A stretch of DNA of 64,000 nucleotides. Source: Knoellia sp. p5-6-4 (GTDB lineage Bacteria; Actinomycetota; Actinomycetes; Actinomycetales; Dermatophilaceae). Positions 40,860 through 53,029 of the stretch are shown here, piece by piece. The stretch is taken from assembly GCF_029222705.1 (NCBI RefSeq), contig NZ_JARGZF010000004.1, positions 1 to 64,000 of the forward strand, given 5' to 3'. The first letter of the stretch is position 1. Every line of letters starts with the position of its first letter. A program made the position numbers and the translations under genes. The notes beneath the pieces were generated by a model. That model searched no databases. It was not told where the DNA came from and was given only the letters and a program-made list of their open reading frames with translations.

Positions 40860-41561
40860 GTGAGAAGAGCCGTGGGGGTGTTGGCTGCAGCGGCCGTCGC
40901 TGCGTCGGTCGGAGCGTGCTCGGGAGAGGGGAACGACGCGGGCCAACCACTGGTGAGGCCGGTGGCCAACACCTCCACGGCGCCGCCGTCGCCCACGTCG
41001 TCGGCGTCACCGAGCTCCACCACGACGCCGCCGCCGGCAGCGGCCGCGCCGGTGCAGAACGTCGCACTCGCCAACGCGCTCAACGGTCTTGCGGCGCGAA
41101 GTCGCGCGCTCAAGACCAGCACGACGCTGGCGGGGGTGCGGACCACGGTCGCCTCCGGCCTCGCGACGGGCCGCAAGGGGCTGCAGACCACGCGCACGGC
41201 GGCATACCAGGTCTCGGTCCGCAACTGCGGAGCCGTGGCCTCCGGCGTGCGCACGACCCGCGCTGGTGCCGCCACCGTGGCCAAGGGGGCTGCCGCCCTC
41301 ACCGCCGCAGGCGCCACGCGCCAGAAGCAGCTGACCGCCCTGCAGGCCTCGATCACGTTGGTGCGCAGCATCGCTGGCAAGTCCAGCACGAACGCGGCAC
41401 CGACCCCGGCGGAGGCGGCGGCAGCCGTCAAGGCGGCCCAGGCCCAGCTGACCACCGAGGCCGCGGCCCTCGCCGCGGTGCGGGCGTCGACCGCCGAGGG
41501 CCTCGTCCGCGCCCGGTCGATGGAGAGCTCGGCAGCGGGCATCTACGCCAAGGCCTGCTGA
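40860..41561 (+). CDS. Secreted lipoprotein, Ala/Thr-rich, helical
   Basis: GTG 40860 (VRRAVGVLAAAAVAASVGAC) follows GAGGGGAG and carries a lipobox (VGAC) at about residue 20. A Ser/Thr/Pro-rich linker leads to a helical body (VQNVALANALNGLAARSRAL, AAAAVKAAQAQLTTEAAALA), and the protein ends with a Cys. The function is unknown. It stands alone on the plus strand inside the polysaccharide locus, convergent with the flippase gene. Confidence 0.65.
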   Translation: MRRAVGVLAAAAVAASVGACSGEGNDAGQPLVRPVANTSTAPPSPTSSASPSSTTTPPPAAAAPVQNVALANALNGLAARSRALKTSTTLAGVRTTVASGLATGRKGLQTTRTAAYQVSVRNCGAVASGVRTTRAGAATVAKGAAALTAAGATRQKQLTALQASITLVRSIAGKSSTNAAPTPAEAAAAVKAAQAQLTTEAAALAAVRASTAEGLVRARSMESSAAGIYAKAC

Positions 41562-41586
41562 CACGTCCGGCCGCGGCCGGTCAGGG

Positions 41587-43119
41587 TCAGGCAGCGCCGG
41601 CGCGGGTCACCCGTGCCCTGCGCCGCGCCAGCGAGGCCACCAGGGCGCGGTCCTCGGGCTGGACGCCCAGGGCGACCAGCACTCCGAAGAAGACCACCGC
41701 CACCAGCGGCGCCGCGATGAGCACCACACCGGTCCAGTGGTGCACCCACTGGGTCAGCAGGGCCGCCGTCCCGGCCGCCGGCACGGCGGCCAGCAGGATC
41801 CGGCCCAGGCGCGCGCCGGCGGCGGGCACGCCCACGACGTAACGGGCCTGGACCACCTTGGCCGAGTTGGCCGCTACGAGCGAGGCACTCCACGCGACAG
41901 CGGCGCCCACGATGCCGTAGGAGGGGATGAGGACAAGGTTGAGCACGACTCCGAGTGCCAGCGCGCCGATGTTGTCGAGCATCGACAGGCGCACCCGTCC
42001 AGACATGTTGAGCACGGTGCCGCACGGACCGGCAGCGGCACTCACGAGCTGCCCGAAGGCGAGGATCACCGTGACGGCCGCAGCGGTGGTGTAGACCTCG
42101 CCGAAGTAGCCGAGCAGCTGGGTGGGGAAGGCGATGAGCACGATGAACGCCGGCATCGACAGTGTCAGGATCCAGCGCGTCGCACTGCCGTAGGCCCGGG
42201 CCGACTCCTCCACCTGCCCGGTGTGGAACAGGTGCGCCATGTGCGGCGTGAAGGCCGCGTTGATCGGGGCCATCACGAAGACGGCCAGCATGACCAGCCG
42301 GGTGGCGACGTTGAAGGAGCCGACCTCGGCCTGGCCCTCCATCGCGCCCAGCAGAAGGGTGCCCACCCAGATCAGGCCCGTCGCCGCCAGGGCCGCGAGC
42401 CAGCTCACCATCGAGAAGCTGAAGATCTCGCGGATCTCGTAGACCGCGTCTGCCCCCGGCGTGCCGCGCAGCTGTGCCTTCAGCGCGAGTCCGGCCAGGG
42501 CGGCCGCTGCCCACGCCGCCGCCACGATCGACCACATCGCACCCTCGAAGGCGAGGCCTGCCGCGAGCGCGCCTGCGGTGAGCGCGAACTTCAGCCCGGG
42601 CTCGAAGATCCGGCCGATCAGCGTGAAGGGCCGCTGGGTCCGCCAGCCCTGGGTGGCCGCGAGCGCGGCATCGGAGAAGGTGACCGCCGGCAGGCTGAGG
42701 GCCACGAGCCGAACGCCCGCCGCCATGGCGGGGTCGTCGGTCATGGCGGGGCCGCTGAGGGTGCGGGCGACCCACGGAGCGAGCGCCGCCAGCAGGCCAC
42801 CGATCACCAGGGACGCCAGCACCGTCAGGCCGAGCCCCATCCGAAGGGTGCCCCGCAGCCGGCTGGCGTCGCCGTCGGCGACGTGCATGGCCACGAACCG
42901 GGTCATGGCGGAACGGAACCCGGCCAGCGACAGAAGTCCCAGCAACGAGAGCAGGGCGTAGCACGAGGCGTAGCGTCCGACGTCGTCCTCACCCAGCTGG
43001 GCTGCCAGCAGCGAGATGATCCCGAAGAGGGCGACCTGGTTCCAGACGGCGCCGACGAGGTTGAGGCCACCGCCGCGCCCCATGCGGTTGATGTCGCGCG
43101 ACGCCGTCGAGCTGCTCAC
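41587..43119 (-). CDS. Wzx-like flippase / polysaccharide biosynthesis protein
   Basis: GTG 43119 overlaps the ligase stop (GTGA). The 510-residue protein has about 12-14 hydrophobic helices. It begins GGLNLVGAVWNQVALFGIIS and contains GRYASCYALLSLLGLLSLAG and FNVATRLVMLAVFVMAPINA. This is the MATE/MOP layout of Wzx flippases, which carry undecaprenyl-linked repeat units across the membrane. It follows the ligase/polymerase gene in the same operon. Confidence 0.88.
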   Translation of the reverse strand: MSSSTASRDINRMGRGGGLNLVGAVWNQVALFGIISLLAAQLGEDDVGRYASCYALLSLLGLLSLAGFRSAMTRFVAMHVADGDASRLRGTLRMGLGLTVLASLVIGGLLAALAPWVARTLSGPAMTDDPAMAAGVRLVALSLPAVTFSDAALAATQGWRTQRPFTLIGRIFEPGLKFALTAGALAAGLAFEGAMWSIVAAAWAAAALAGLALKAQLRGTPGADAVYEIREIFSFSMVSWLAALAATGLIWVGTLLLGAMEGQAEVGSFNVATRLVMLAVFVMAPINAAFTPHMAHLFHTGQVEESARAYGSATRWILTLSMPAFIVLIAFPTQLLGYFGEVYTTAAAVTVILAFGQLVSAAAGPCGTVLNMSGRVRLSMLDNIGALALGVVLNLVLIPSYGIVGAAVAWSASLVAANSAKVVQARYVVGVPAAGARLGRILLAAVPAAGTAALLTQWVHHWTGVVLIAAPLVAVVFFGVLVALGVQPEDRALVASLARRRARVTRAGAA

Positions 43120-44582
43120 TGCGGGAGGTTCCACCGGCCGCCGGGGCCGGGGGCGTTGGTGCGCGCGACGTAGGCGCCGGCGGCCGAGAACGCCACGAGG
43201 TACCAGAGGCTGACCACGTTGGACATCATGTTGGAGCCGAGGCTGGCGACGAGGAAGCACACGGCGACGCCCAGTGCGCCCGCGGCCACACCGTGCTCGA
43301 GGGTGCCGCGGGCCGTCCGCTGCACCGCGAGGATGGCGTTGCGCAGCAGCAGGAAGTGCATCGCGACGTAGGCGAGCAGGCCGAACAGCCCCGTCTCGAC
43401 GTAGGCCCGGATGAAGTCGCTGTGCGGCTGCTTCTTGGCCGAGGTCTGGTACTGCGTCATGTTGAGCCCGATCCCCGTCACCGGGTTCTCGTTGGCCAGC
43501 GGGATGACCTTGGTCCAGTAGTCGTACCGCCACTGCAGGCTGTTGCCGGTCTCGGGTCGCCCGACGACCTGTTCCTCGGCGGTGAGGGTCGCAAAGCGCG
43601 CCGTGAGCCCGGGCACCAGCGCGGCGGCCAGGAGTGCGCTCGCGGCGAACCCGACCAGCAGCGAGGTGCGCCGCTGGACGAGGGCGATGATGACGACGGC
43701 CAGCACCGCGGCGATGATCGCCGACCGGGTCAGGGTGAGCAGCAGGAAAGCCGTCGACAGCCCGAGGATGGGCAGCATCACCAGCTTCTGCTTCTTGCGC
43801 AGGACCGGGAAGACCGCGACGCCGAAGACGATGAGGAAGGCCAGGTAACGGGCGAAGGTGTTGGACTGCGCGAACGGCCCGGTGAGCCTGGTGAAGCTGC
43901 CCTTCGCCTCGGAGGCCGGGTCACCGATGGCCAGGCCGAACAGGGTGTACGCCAAGGGGAACAGCACGCTGGCATAGGCAGCGTAGAGGACCTTCATCAT
44001 CGTCTCGCGGTTCGTGATGAGCTGCTCGAGCACCACGAACATCATGACGACGGAGAGGATGCGGGCCACCTCGAGGAACGCGGCCTCCCACGGGTTGGCT
44101 CCGATGACGCTGACCGCGCCGGCGACGACGAAGACGATGAAGGCGGTGCGCAGCGGGGAGCCGCGCAGCTGTCGCCCGCTGGAGTACTGCGCGAGCAGCC
44201 AGAACACCGACGCGACGATGAACAGCATCGACAGCATCGACGCCGGGTCCAGGCCGCGGGCGGTCGCGGTGTTGGTGTCGGTGTTGCCGGCGGAGACGCC
44301 GCTCAGCTTGACCAGGTCGAGGCTGGCACGGACGGCCAGCAGCATGAGGACGAAGGCGGCGTAGCGCGTGAAGGCCAGTGCCGCCAGCGCGACCCCGATC
44401 GCGGCGGCGAGCGGGATGACGACCATGCGCTTGTCACCGCTGCCGCCGAACGCGAGGCCGGAGATGACCGCGGCGGCACAGGCGGCCGCCCCGACCACCG
44501 CCAGGGCTAGCCACGTCCGGACCGGGCGGGGCCTCGCGTGCCTGGGCGCGTGCGGTGCTTGGGGTGTCAGGACCGAGGTCAT
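43116..44582 (-). CDS. O-antigen ligase / Wzy-like polymerase
   Basis: ATG 44582 overlaps the TauE-like stop (ATGA). The 488-residue protein has about 12 hydrophobic helices. The signature outer loop near the C-terminus is TGIGLNMTQYQTSAKKQPHS then DFIRAYVETGLFGLLAYVAM, with the His-Ser-Asp motif of Wzy_C/RfaL-type enzymes. It would polymerise or ligate lipid-linked repeat units. All genes from here up to the CysC-like gene overlap by 4 nt. Confidence 0.88.
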   Translation of the reverse strand: MTSVLTPQAPHAPRHARPRPVRTWLALAVVGAAACAAAVISGLAFGGSGDKRMVVIPLAAAIGVALAALAFTRYAAFVLMLLAVRASLDLVKLSGVSAGNTDTNTATARGLDPASMLSMLFIVASVFWLLAQYSSGRQLRGSPLRTAFIVFVVAGAVSVIGANPWEAAFLEVARILSVVMMFVVLEQLITNRETMMKVLYAAYASVLFPLAYTLFGLAIGDPASEAKGSFTRLTGPFAQSNTFARYLAFLIVFGVAVFPVLRKKQKLVMLPILGLSTAFLLLTLTRSAIIAAVLAVVIIALVQRRTSLLVGFAASALLAAALVPGLTARFATLTAEEQVVGRPETGNSLQWRYDYWTKVIPLANENPVTGIGLNMTQYQTSAKKQPHSDFIRAYVETGLFGLLAYVAMHFLLLRNAILAVQRTARGTLEHGVAAGALGVAVCFLVASLGSNMMSNVVSLWYLVAFSAAGAYVARTNAPGPGGRWNLPQ

Positions 44583-45529
44583 CGCGTCACCTGTTCGACG
44601 AGGGCGGGCCGGCGCACGCGGCGGGCGGCGAGGGCGGGGAAGCCGTGGCGGCGCCGGACGACCATCCAGGCCACCGGTGCGGCGAGGGCCATGACGGCCA
44701 GCACGACGCCGGTGGGCACGGTCGGCAGGCCCAGCAGCTTGAGGGCGGACGCCAGCAGCACGAACGCCAGCACCCGTCGCACGATCCCGCCGGGAGCGCG
44801 CGAGGACAGCCGTGCACCGAGCCACGCGCCCGGGACGCTGCCGATGATGAGCGAGAGCGTGAGGTCGAGCCTGAAGTCGCCGAAGAGGATGTGGCCCAGC
44901 GCGGCCGACGCGACGAGGGGCACCGCCTGCACGAGATCGGTCCCGACCAGCGAGCTGGCCTTGAGCAGCGGGTAGAGCGCCATCAGCGAGATGATCACGA
45001 GCGAGCCGGAGCCCACCGACGTCATGCCGACGACCAGGCCCCCGATGACACCCACGACCACCGTCGGCAGCACCCGTACGGTGACCTCGGGCCGGCCCTG
45101 GGGCAGGGGGTCGGCGCTGCCGTCGCGGCGGCGGGCCCGCTCGAGCAGCCGCATGTAGGCCCGCACCGCCAGACCCGTGGCGGCGATGAGCAGCGCCATC
45201 CCCAGGGAGACCTGGACCACGTCCTGGATCCGCTGCCCGTCGCCGAGGGCGCGCATCAGCAGCACGCCGCCGAACGCGGCCGGGACGGAGCCGATGCACA
45301 GCCACTTGACCAGGCCCAGGTTGACGGTGCCGCGGCGCAGGTGCACGGCGCCGCCGACCGGCTTCATGACGGCGGCGGCGACCAGGTCGCTCGAGACGGC
45401 TGTGAGCGGCGGGATGTTGAAGAACAGCACGAGGACCGGCGTCATCAGGGCCCCGCCGCCCATCCCGGTCAGCCCGACGACGATGCCGATGCCGAAGCAG
45501 GCGGCGACCAGGCCCGGGTCGAGGTTCAC
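44579..45529 (-). CDS. TauE/SafE family sulfur-anion transporter
   Basis: GTG 45529 (VNLDPGLVAACFGIGIVVGL) lies in a GTGA overlap with the CysC-like gene. The 316-residue protein has two TauE/SafE repeats, GLTGMGGGALMTPVLVLFF in the first and GGLVVGMTSVGSGSLVIISL in the second, with about eight helices. Family members move sulfite, sulfonates or sulfoacetate. Direct coupling to a PAPS-making enzyme suggests sulfate or sulfite transport serving this locus. The direction is unknown. Confidence 0.85.
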   Translation of the reverse strand: MNLDPGLVAACFGIGIVVGLTGMGGGALMTPVLVLFFNIPPLTAVSSDLVAAAVMKPVGGAVHLRRGTVNLGLVKWLCIGSVPAAFGGVLLMRALGDGQRIQDVVQVSLGMALLIAATGLAVRAYMRLLERARRRDGSADPLPQGRPEVTVRVLPTVVVGVIGGLVVGMTSVGSGSLVIISLMALYPLLKASSLVGTDLVQAVPLVASAALGHILFGDFRLDLTLSLIIGSVPGAWLGARLSSRAPGGIVRRVLAFVLLASALKLLGLPTVPTGVVLAVMALAAPVAWMVVRRRHGFPALAARRVRRPALVEQVTR

Positions 45530-46935
45530 GGTGCCTTCCCCTCCACCCAGCCGCCGCGGGTGAGGTGGTCGATGACCTGCTGGGCGGCCTCCTCGCGTCC
45601 GAGGGCCGAGGTGTCCACCCGCAGGTCGGCGTCCACCGGGACGTCGTAGGGCGAGGAGATGCCGGTGAAGTCGGGGATCTGCCCCTGTCGCGCCTTGGCG
45701 TAGAGCCCCTTGAGGTCGCGCCGCTCGCACTCCTCGAGGGGGGTGCTCACGTGCACGAGGACGAAGTCGCCGGCCTGCTCGACCATGTGCCGCACCTCGG
45801 CCCGGGTGTGGGCGAACGGGGCGATCGGCGAGCAGATCGCGATGCCGCCGTGGCGGGCGATCTCTGCCGCGACGTAGCCGATCCGGCGCACGTTGAGCTC
45901 TCGCGAGGCCTGGTCGAAGCCGAGCCCCGCCGACAGCATCTGCCGCACCCGGTCGCCGTCGAGCAGGGTGACGGTGCGCGACGTCGTGGCGCCCAGCCAG
46001 GCGGCCACGTCACGCGCGAGCGTCGACTTCCCGGAGCCGGACAGGCCGGAGAACATCAGCGCGACCCCGCGCTCGTCGCGCCGGGGGAGCCAGGAGCGCA
46101 GCGTCCGCTCGGTGGCGGGGTCCAGGCCGGGCAGGGGACCGGCCCCGCGCCCGTCGACCAGTGCCGCGTGGGCCTGCGCCCAGACGCCCGCGGTGCCCCC
46201 CGGCTCGGTGTCGCTGAGGCTGCGGACCGCCGTTGCCCCGAGGCGCGCGGCGATGCGGTCGACCAGTGCCGAGTCGCTGCGCGGGTCGTGCGGCTCGAGC
46301 GGCACGGTGCGCACCGTCGCGTCCGTCGCCCCGATGGCCGTCACGAGGTCGTCGGCCAGGCGGAGCAGCAGCCGGGTGGGCACCCATGCCCGCCCGTCGC
46401 TGTGCTCCGGGACCAGCACCACGGGAGCCGCGTCGGAGGACGAGGCCCAGGCCCGCAGCAGCGGCAGGTCCGCCTCCAGGGCAGGGCGCTCGAGCAGCAG
46501 GAGCGGCCGTCCCCGCAGCGACGGGTCGTCGAAGTCCACCGTGGTCCGTGCCCCCACGCCCGACTCCCGGGCCCGCAGGCGCCGGGGTATGCCGTGCACG
46601 AGCCGGGGCTGCCCCGGCGCCACCCGCGCCTGTTCCAGGGCCGCTAGCGGCGTGTGCTCCTCGTCGCGGAGCACGAGGCCGCCGGCCACGAGCGCGGCCC
46701 GGGCCGCCTCCACCGTGGGCAGCGCCACGCCGATCTCGGGGCCGACCCCGAGGTCCTCCACGACCTCCTGCACGGCCGCACCGAGCACCTGGCCCGGTGG
46801 CAGCACGCCCGCGAGGGCCAGCATGAGGTCGGCCGTGGCCAGGGGGCTGAGGGTCAGGTCCGGAAGGGCGTGGTCCAGCACCAGCTCCGGCGGTGCCGAC
46901 CCCAGCCGCACCGGTCCGTCCTCCACCAGGCTCAT
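45526..46935 (-). CDS. cysC: Adenylyl-sulfate kinase with extra N-terminal domain
   Basis: The 469-residue protein has a C-terminal APS kinase (about residues 290-469). Its motifs are ALMFSGLSGSGKSTLARDVA (P-loop), LLDGDRVRQMLSAGLGFDQA, NVRRIGYVAAEIARHGGIAI, FVLVHVSTPLEECERRDLKG and LYAKARQGQIPDFTGISSPY. The first ~285 residues resemble a degraded ATP-sulfurylase (Sat) type region: LVLRDEEHTPLAALEQARV and VWVPTRLLLRLADDLVTAIG-like segments. I do not see its catalytic HxxH. It makes PAPS from APS and so completes the CysD-CysN pathway. Divergent from mfd across 293 nt. Confidence 0.88.
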   Translation of the reverse strand: MSLVEDGPVRLGSAPPELVLDHALPDLTLSPLATADLMLALAGVLPPGQVLGAAVQEVVEDLGVGPEIGVALPTVEAARAALVAGGLVLRDEEHTPLAALEQARVAPGQPRLVHGIPRRLRARESGVGARTTVDFDDPSLRGRPLLLLERPALEADLPLLRAWASSSDAAPVVLVPEHSDGRAWVPTRLLLRLADDLVTAIGATDATVRTVPLEPHDPRSDSALVDRIAARLGATAVRSLSDTEPGGTAGVWAQAHAALVDGRGAGPLPGLDPATERTLRSWLPRRDERGVALMFSGLSGSGKSTLARDVAAWLGATTSRTVTLLDGDRVRQMLSAGLGFDQASRELNVRRIGYVAAEIARHGGIAICSPIAPFAHTRAEVRHMVEQAGDFVLVHVSTPLEECERRDLKGLYAKARQGQIPDFTGISSPYDVPVDADLRVDTSALGREEAAQQVIDHLTRGGWVEGKAP

Positions 46936-47228
46936 CCGCCCACCCCGGGTCGAACCCGCGCAACTCTCATCGTCCTCGTCCCCTCTGCACTGTGCGGTCG
47001 GCACCGTCGCGTCGTGCTCCGGCCGCCTCCCCGTCGAGTCTGTCGGCCGGTCTGGTCCGTCAGTAGGCACGTTTGCTCTAGAACATTGGACGTAGGCCAC
47101 GTGGCCGAACACCTGAGTGGCGGCACACCGTGGTGTCCGCCGCGAGGGGGCTTAGGCTTGGTGGCGACCCCCGCTGCCCGCCGCAGCGGGGCGCTCGTGC
47201 TGTCTACCCCCCGCCAGGAGCCGTCTCC
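46936..47228. promoter_or_regulatory. Divergent promoter region between cysC-like gene and mfd
   Basis: It is slightly more A+T-rich around 47064-47095 (GTTTGCTCTAGAACATTGG). A GGCCACGTGGCC palindrome (47094-47105) follows. No clean -35/-10 pair is evident on either strand. Confidence 0.35.
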
Positions 47229-50849
<3,621 letters not shown>

Positions 50850-50867
50850 GCAACGAGAGGATTGTCA

Positions 50868-51368
50868 GTGAAGGCACTTCGGACCCTGCGTGGGCCGCTC
50901 GCCGCGGCGGCACTCGCCGCCGCCCTGTCCGTGTCCGCCTGCGGCACCGCCGACACCGCTGCCGTCGTCAACGGCGACGTGATCAGCGAGAGCGAGGCCC
51001 AGCTGGCCGCGCAGCAGATCAACGAGGCCTTCGCGCCGGAGACGCCGTTCACCACCCCGATGGCGGTCAGCCAGCTGATCACAGCGCAGAGCATCAACGA
51101 CGTCGCCAAGAGCGTGGGCAAGGGCGAGTCCGACTCCTCTGCACGCACCGCGATGGCCAACGTCTCGGAGCCCTCTCAGGCGACCCTCGACCTGGTGAAG
51201 GCCAACTTCGCCCTGCAGAAGCTGAGCGACGCCGAGAAGCAGATGGTGCTCGAGCAGCTGGCGGAGGCCGAGATCACCGTCAACCCGCGCTACGGGGTCT
51301 TCGACCGCGACGGAGCCCAGCTCGAGGCGGCGCGCAGCAACTGGCTCAAGGTCACGGAAGAGGGCTGA
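50868..51368 (+). CDS. SurA N-terminal-like lipoprotein
   Basis: GTG 50868 lies 7 nt after GAGAGG; a TTG at 50862 would leave no spacing. The 166-residue protein has a signal peptide ending LSVSACG (lipobox). It continues AAVVNGDVISESEAQLAAQQ, the opening of SurA/PrsA-type foldases. The peptidyl-prolyl isomerase domain is absent. Actinobacteria often have such a gene between mfd and mazG. It is probably a surface chaperone-like protein. Confidence 0.75.
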   Translation: MKALRTLRGPLAAAALAAALSVSACGTADTAAVVNGDVISESEAQLAAQQINEAFAPETPFTTPMAVSQLITAQSINDVAKSVGKGESDSSARTAMANVSEPSQATLDLVKANFALQKLSDAEKQMVLEQLAEAEITVNPRYGVFDRDGAQLEAARSNWLKVTEEG

Positions 51369-51376
51369 CGACGGCC

Positions 51377-52414
51377 GTGCCCGGCCGCCTCGCCCTGGTG
51401 ACCGGCAGCCCCCGCATCGCCGCGGGGCTGCTGACGCGGGCTGCCTGGCAGGCCCTCGAGGGCGCAGGGGCGGTGCTCGCGAGAGACGCCGACGAGCCCC
51501 TCGCCGAGGCCGTGCGGGAGGCCGGTGTGCCGGTGCGGCACATCGGCGTCGTCGCGGCGCCGGAGCTGGCCCGGACCCTCGTAGCCGAGGCGAGCGCTGC
51601 CGGGGACCGGGGAGTCGCGTGGGTGGTCTCGGCCGACGGCGACCCGGGCCTCACCGACGCCATCGCCTCCGAGGTCTCCCGGCTTCCCGACCCACCCGAG
51701 GTCGAGGTCGTCGTGGGGTCCTGGGACGTGCCGGGCGCCCGGCTGCTCGACCTCGTCGCGGTGATGGACCGGCTGCGCTCGCCGGGCGGCTGCCCGTGGG
51801 ACGCCGAGCAGACCCACGAGTCGCTGGTGAAGTACCTCATCGAGGAGGCCCACGAGGCGGCTGAGGCCATCCGCTCCGGCGACCGGGACCACATGGTCGA
51901 GGAGCTCGGCGACGTCCTGCTGCAGGTCGCCTTCCAGTCCCGGGTGGGGGAGGAGGACCCCGAGCGGCCCTTCGACATCGACGAGGTCGCGGGCGGGATC
52001 GTCGAGAAGCTGCTGCGCCGCCACCCGCACGTCTTCGCGGACGGGGACGCCACGACCCCCGAGGAGGTCGAGCGCGCCTGGGAGGTCATCAAGGCCGAGG
52101 AGAAGGCCGCGAAGGCCGCGAGGGACGCGCAGGCAGGGCATGCCGGCGGCGAGGCAGGGCACACCGGCCTGCTGCACGGCATACCGGCCTCCCTCCCGAC
52201 GCTGCTCGCCGCAGAGAAGGCCTTGGCGAGGTGGGAGCGCACCGGGGGCGACCTGGCTGCGCTGCGAGACGACGAGGGAGACCTCGGGGCGAGCCTGCTC
52301 GCCCTCGTCGCGCGGGCCCGTGAGCAGGGACGGTCGGCCGACGACCTCCTGCGCGAGGCCCTCCAGCGCTTCGCCGGGCAGGCGTCACCCGGGGCGTCGC
52401 AGACCGACGGCTGA
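51377..52414 (+). CDS. mazG: MazG family nucleoside triphosphate pyrophosphohydrolase
   Basis: GTG 51377 gives 345 residues. The first ~120 residues form a Rossmann-like N-terminal region usual in actinobacterial MazG. The MazG domain follows: LVAVMDRLRSPGGCPWDAEQ, THESLVKYLIEEAHEAAEAI and DHMVEELGDVLLQVAFQSRV, with the EExxE and ExxD metal sites. It removes aberrant NTPs. A linker of about 25 residues rich in Ala and Gly (GHAGGEAGHTGLLHGIPASL) and a shorter second helical part follow. Confidence 0.93.
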   Translation: MPGRLALVTGSPRIAAGLLTRAAWQALEGAGAVLARDADEPLAEAVREAGVPVRHIGVVAAPELARTLVAEASAAGDRGVAWVVSADGDPGLTDAIASEVSRLPDPPEVEVVVGSWDVPGARLLDLVAVMDRLRSPGGCPWDAEQTHESLVKYLIEEAHEAAEAIRSGDRDHMVEELGDVLLQVAFQSRVGEEDPERPFDIDEVAGGIVEKLLRRHPHVFADGDATTPEEVERAWEVIKAEEKAAKAARDAQAGHAGGEAGHTGLLHGIPASLPTLLAAEKALARWERTGGDLAALRDDEGDLGASLLALVARAREQGRSADDLLREALQRFAGQASPGASQTDG

Positions 52415-52423
52415 CGCCGTCGC

Positions 52424-52951
52424 TCACGGTATGCCGCCGAGCGGCCAGCGCTCGCCGGTGCTGCTGTCGATGAGCGCGGCCCGCTCGGCGACCGCCTCCA
52501 GTGGCAGGGTCCCGTAGACCTCGACCGCCAGGGCGGCGAGGAACTCCCGACGCACCCGGGGCGCCACGCTGCAGTGCGGCACCCAGTATCCCGGCCGGTA
52601 GTGCCGGTGGAGATCGGCGCCCGTGCCGAGGGCGGCGGCGACCACCCGCTCCTGGCGGGCGTGGACGTCGGCGCCGATGCCCGGGATGAGCCAGGCCCGC
52701 CCGCGCCGGAAGAGACCCAGGCCGTCGAAGTGGAGCCGGACCGGCCCGCCGTCGGGCAGCGCGCCCACCGCGGCGGCCACGGCGTCGACGTCGTACGTGC
52801 GCAGCACGGCATACGACAGGTGGGGCACGTGGTGGCCGTGGGTGTGCGAGAGGAGCGTGGCGACGCCCGCGGCCTCGAGCCGTTGCCACAGCTGTCGCAG
52901 GGCATGGTCGGTGCGCTCGTCGAAGAGCAGGCAGACGGCCAGGGCCACCAC
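52424..52951 (-). CDS. 2'-5' RNA ligase-like protein
   Basis: GTG 52951 (VVALAVCLLFDERTDHALRQ) gives 175 residues. The 2H-phosphoesterase pattern is present: HVPHLSYAVL (first H-x-S/T-like motif) and the second near WVPHCSVAPRVRR, both with His-x-Ser. These enzymes act on cyclic phosphates or 2',5'-linked RNA. A well-placed promoter lies about 50-75 nt upstream. It diverges from the psuK gene. Confidence 0.75.
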   Translation of the reverse strand: MVALAVCLLFDERTDHALRQLWQRLEAAGVATLLSHTHGHHVPHLSYAVLRTYDVDAVAAAVGALPDGGPVRLHFDGLGLFRRGRAWLIPGIGADVHARQERVVAAALGTGADLHRHYRPGYWVPHCSVAPRVRREFLAALAVEVYGTLPLEAVAERAALIDSSTGERWPLGGIP

Positions 52952-52996
52952 CTCACGATGGCAGACCGGCACCACGACGCGCAGCCGAAGGAGTTG

Positions 52997-53028
52997 CTTA
53001 AGATAATTAAGGGCCTTTATTGTTTCAA
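52997..53028 (-). promoter_or_regulatory. Promoter and overlapping palindrome between divergent genes
   Basis: On the minus strand TTGAAA (53028-53023), a 17-nt spacer and TATCTT (53005-53000) form a good sigma-70-like promoter for the 2'-5' RNA ligase-like gene. The -10 box lies within CTTAA-GATAA-TTAAG (52997-53011), an inverted repeat that could bind the HTH part of the PsuK-like protein. This A+T-rich patch stands out from its surroundings. Confidence 0.6.
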
Positions 53029-53029
53029 G

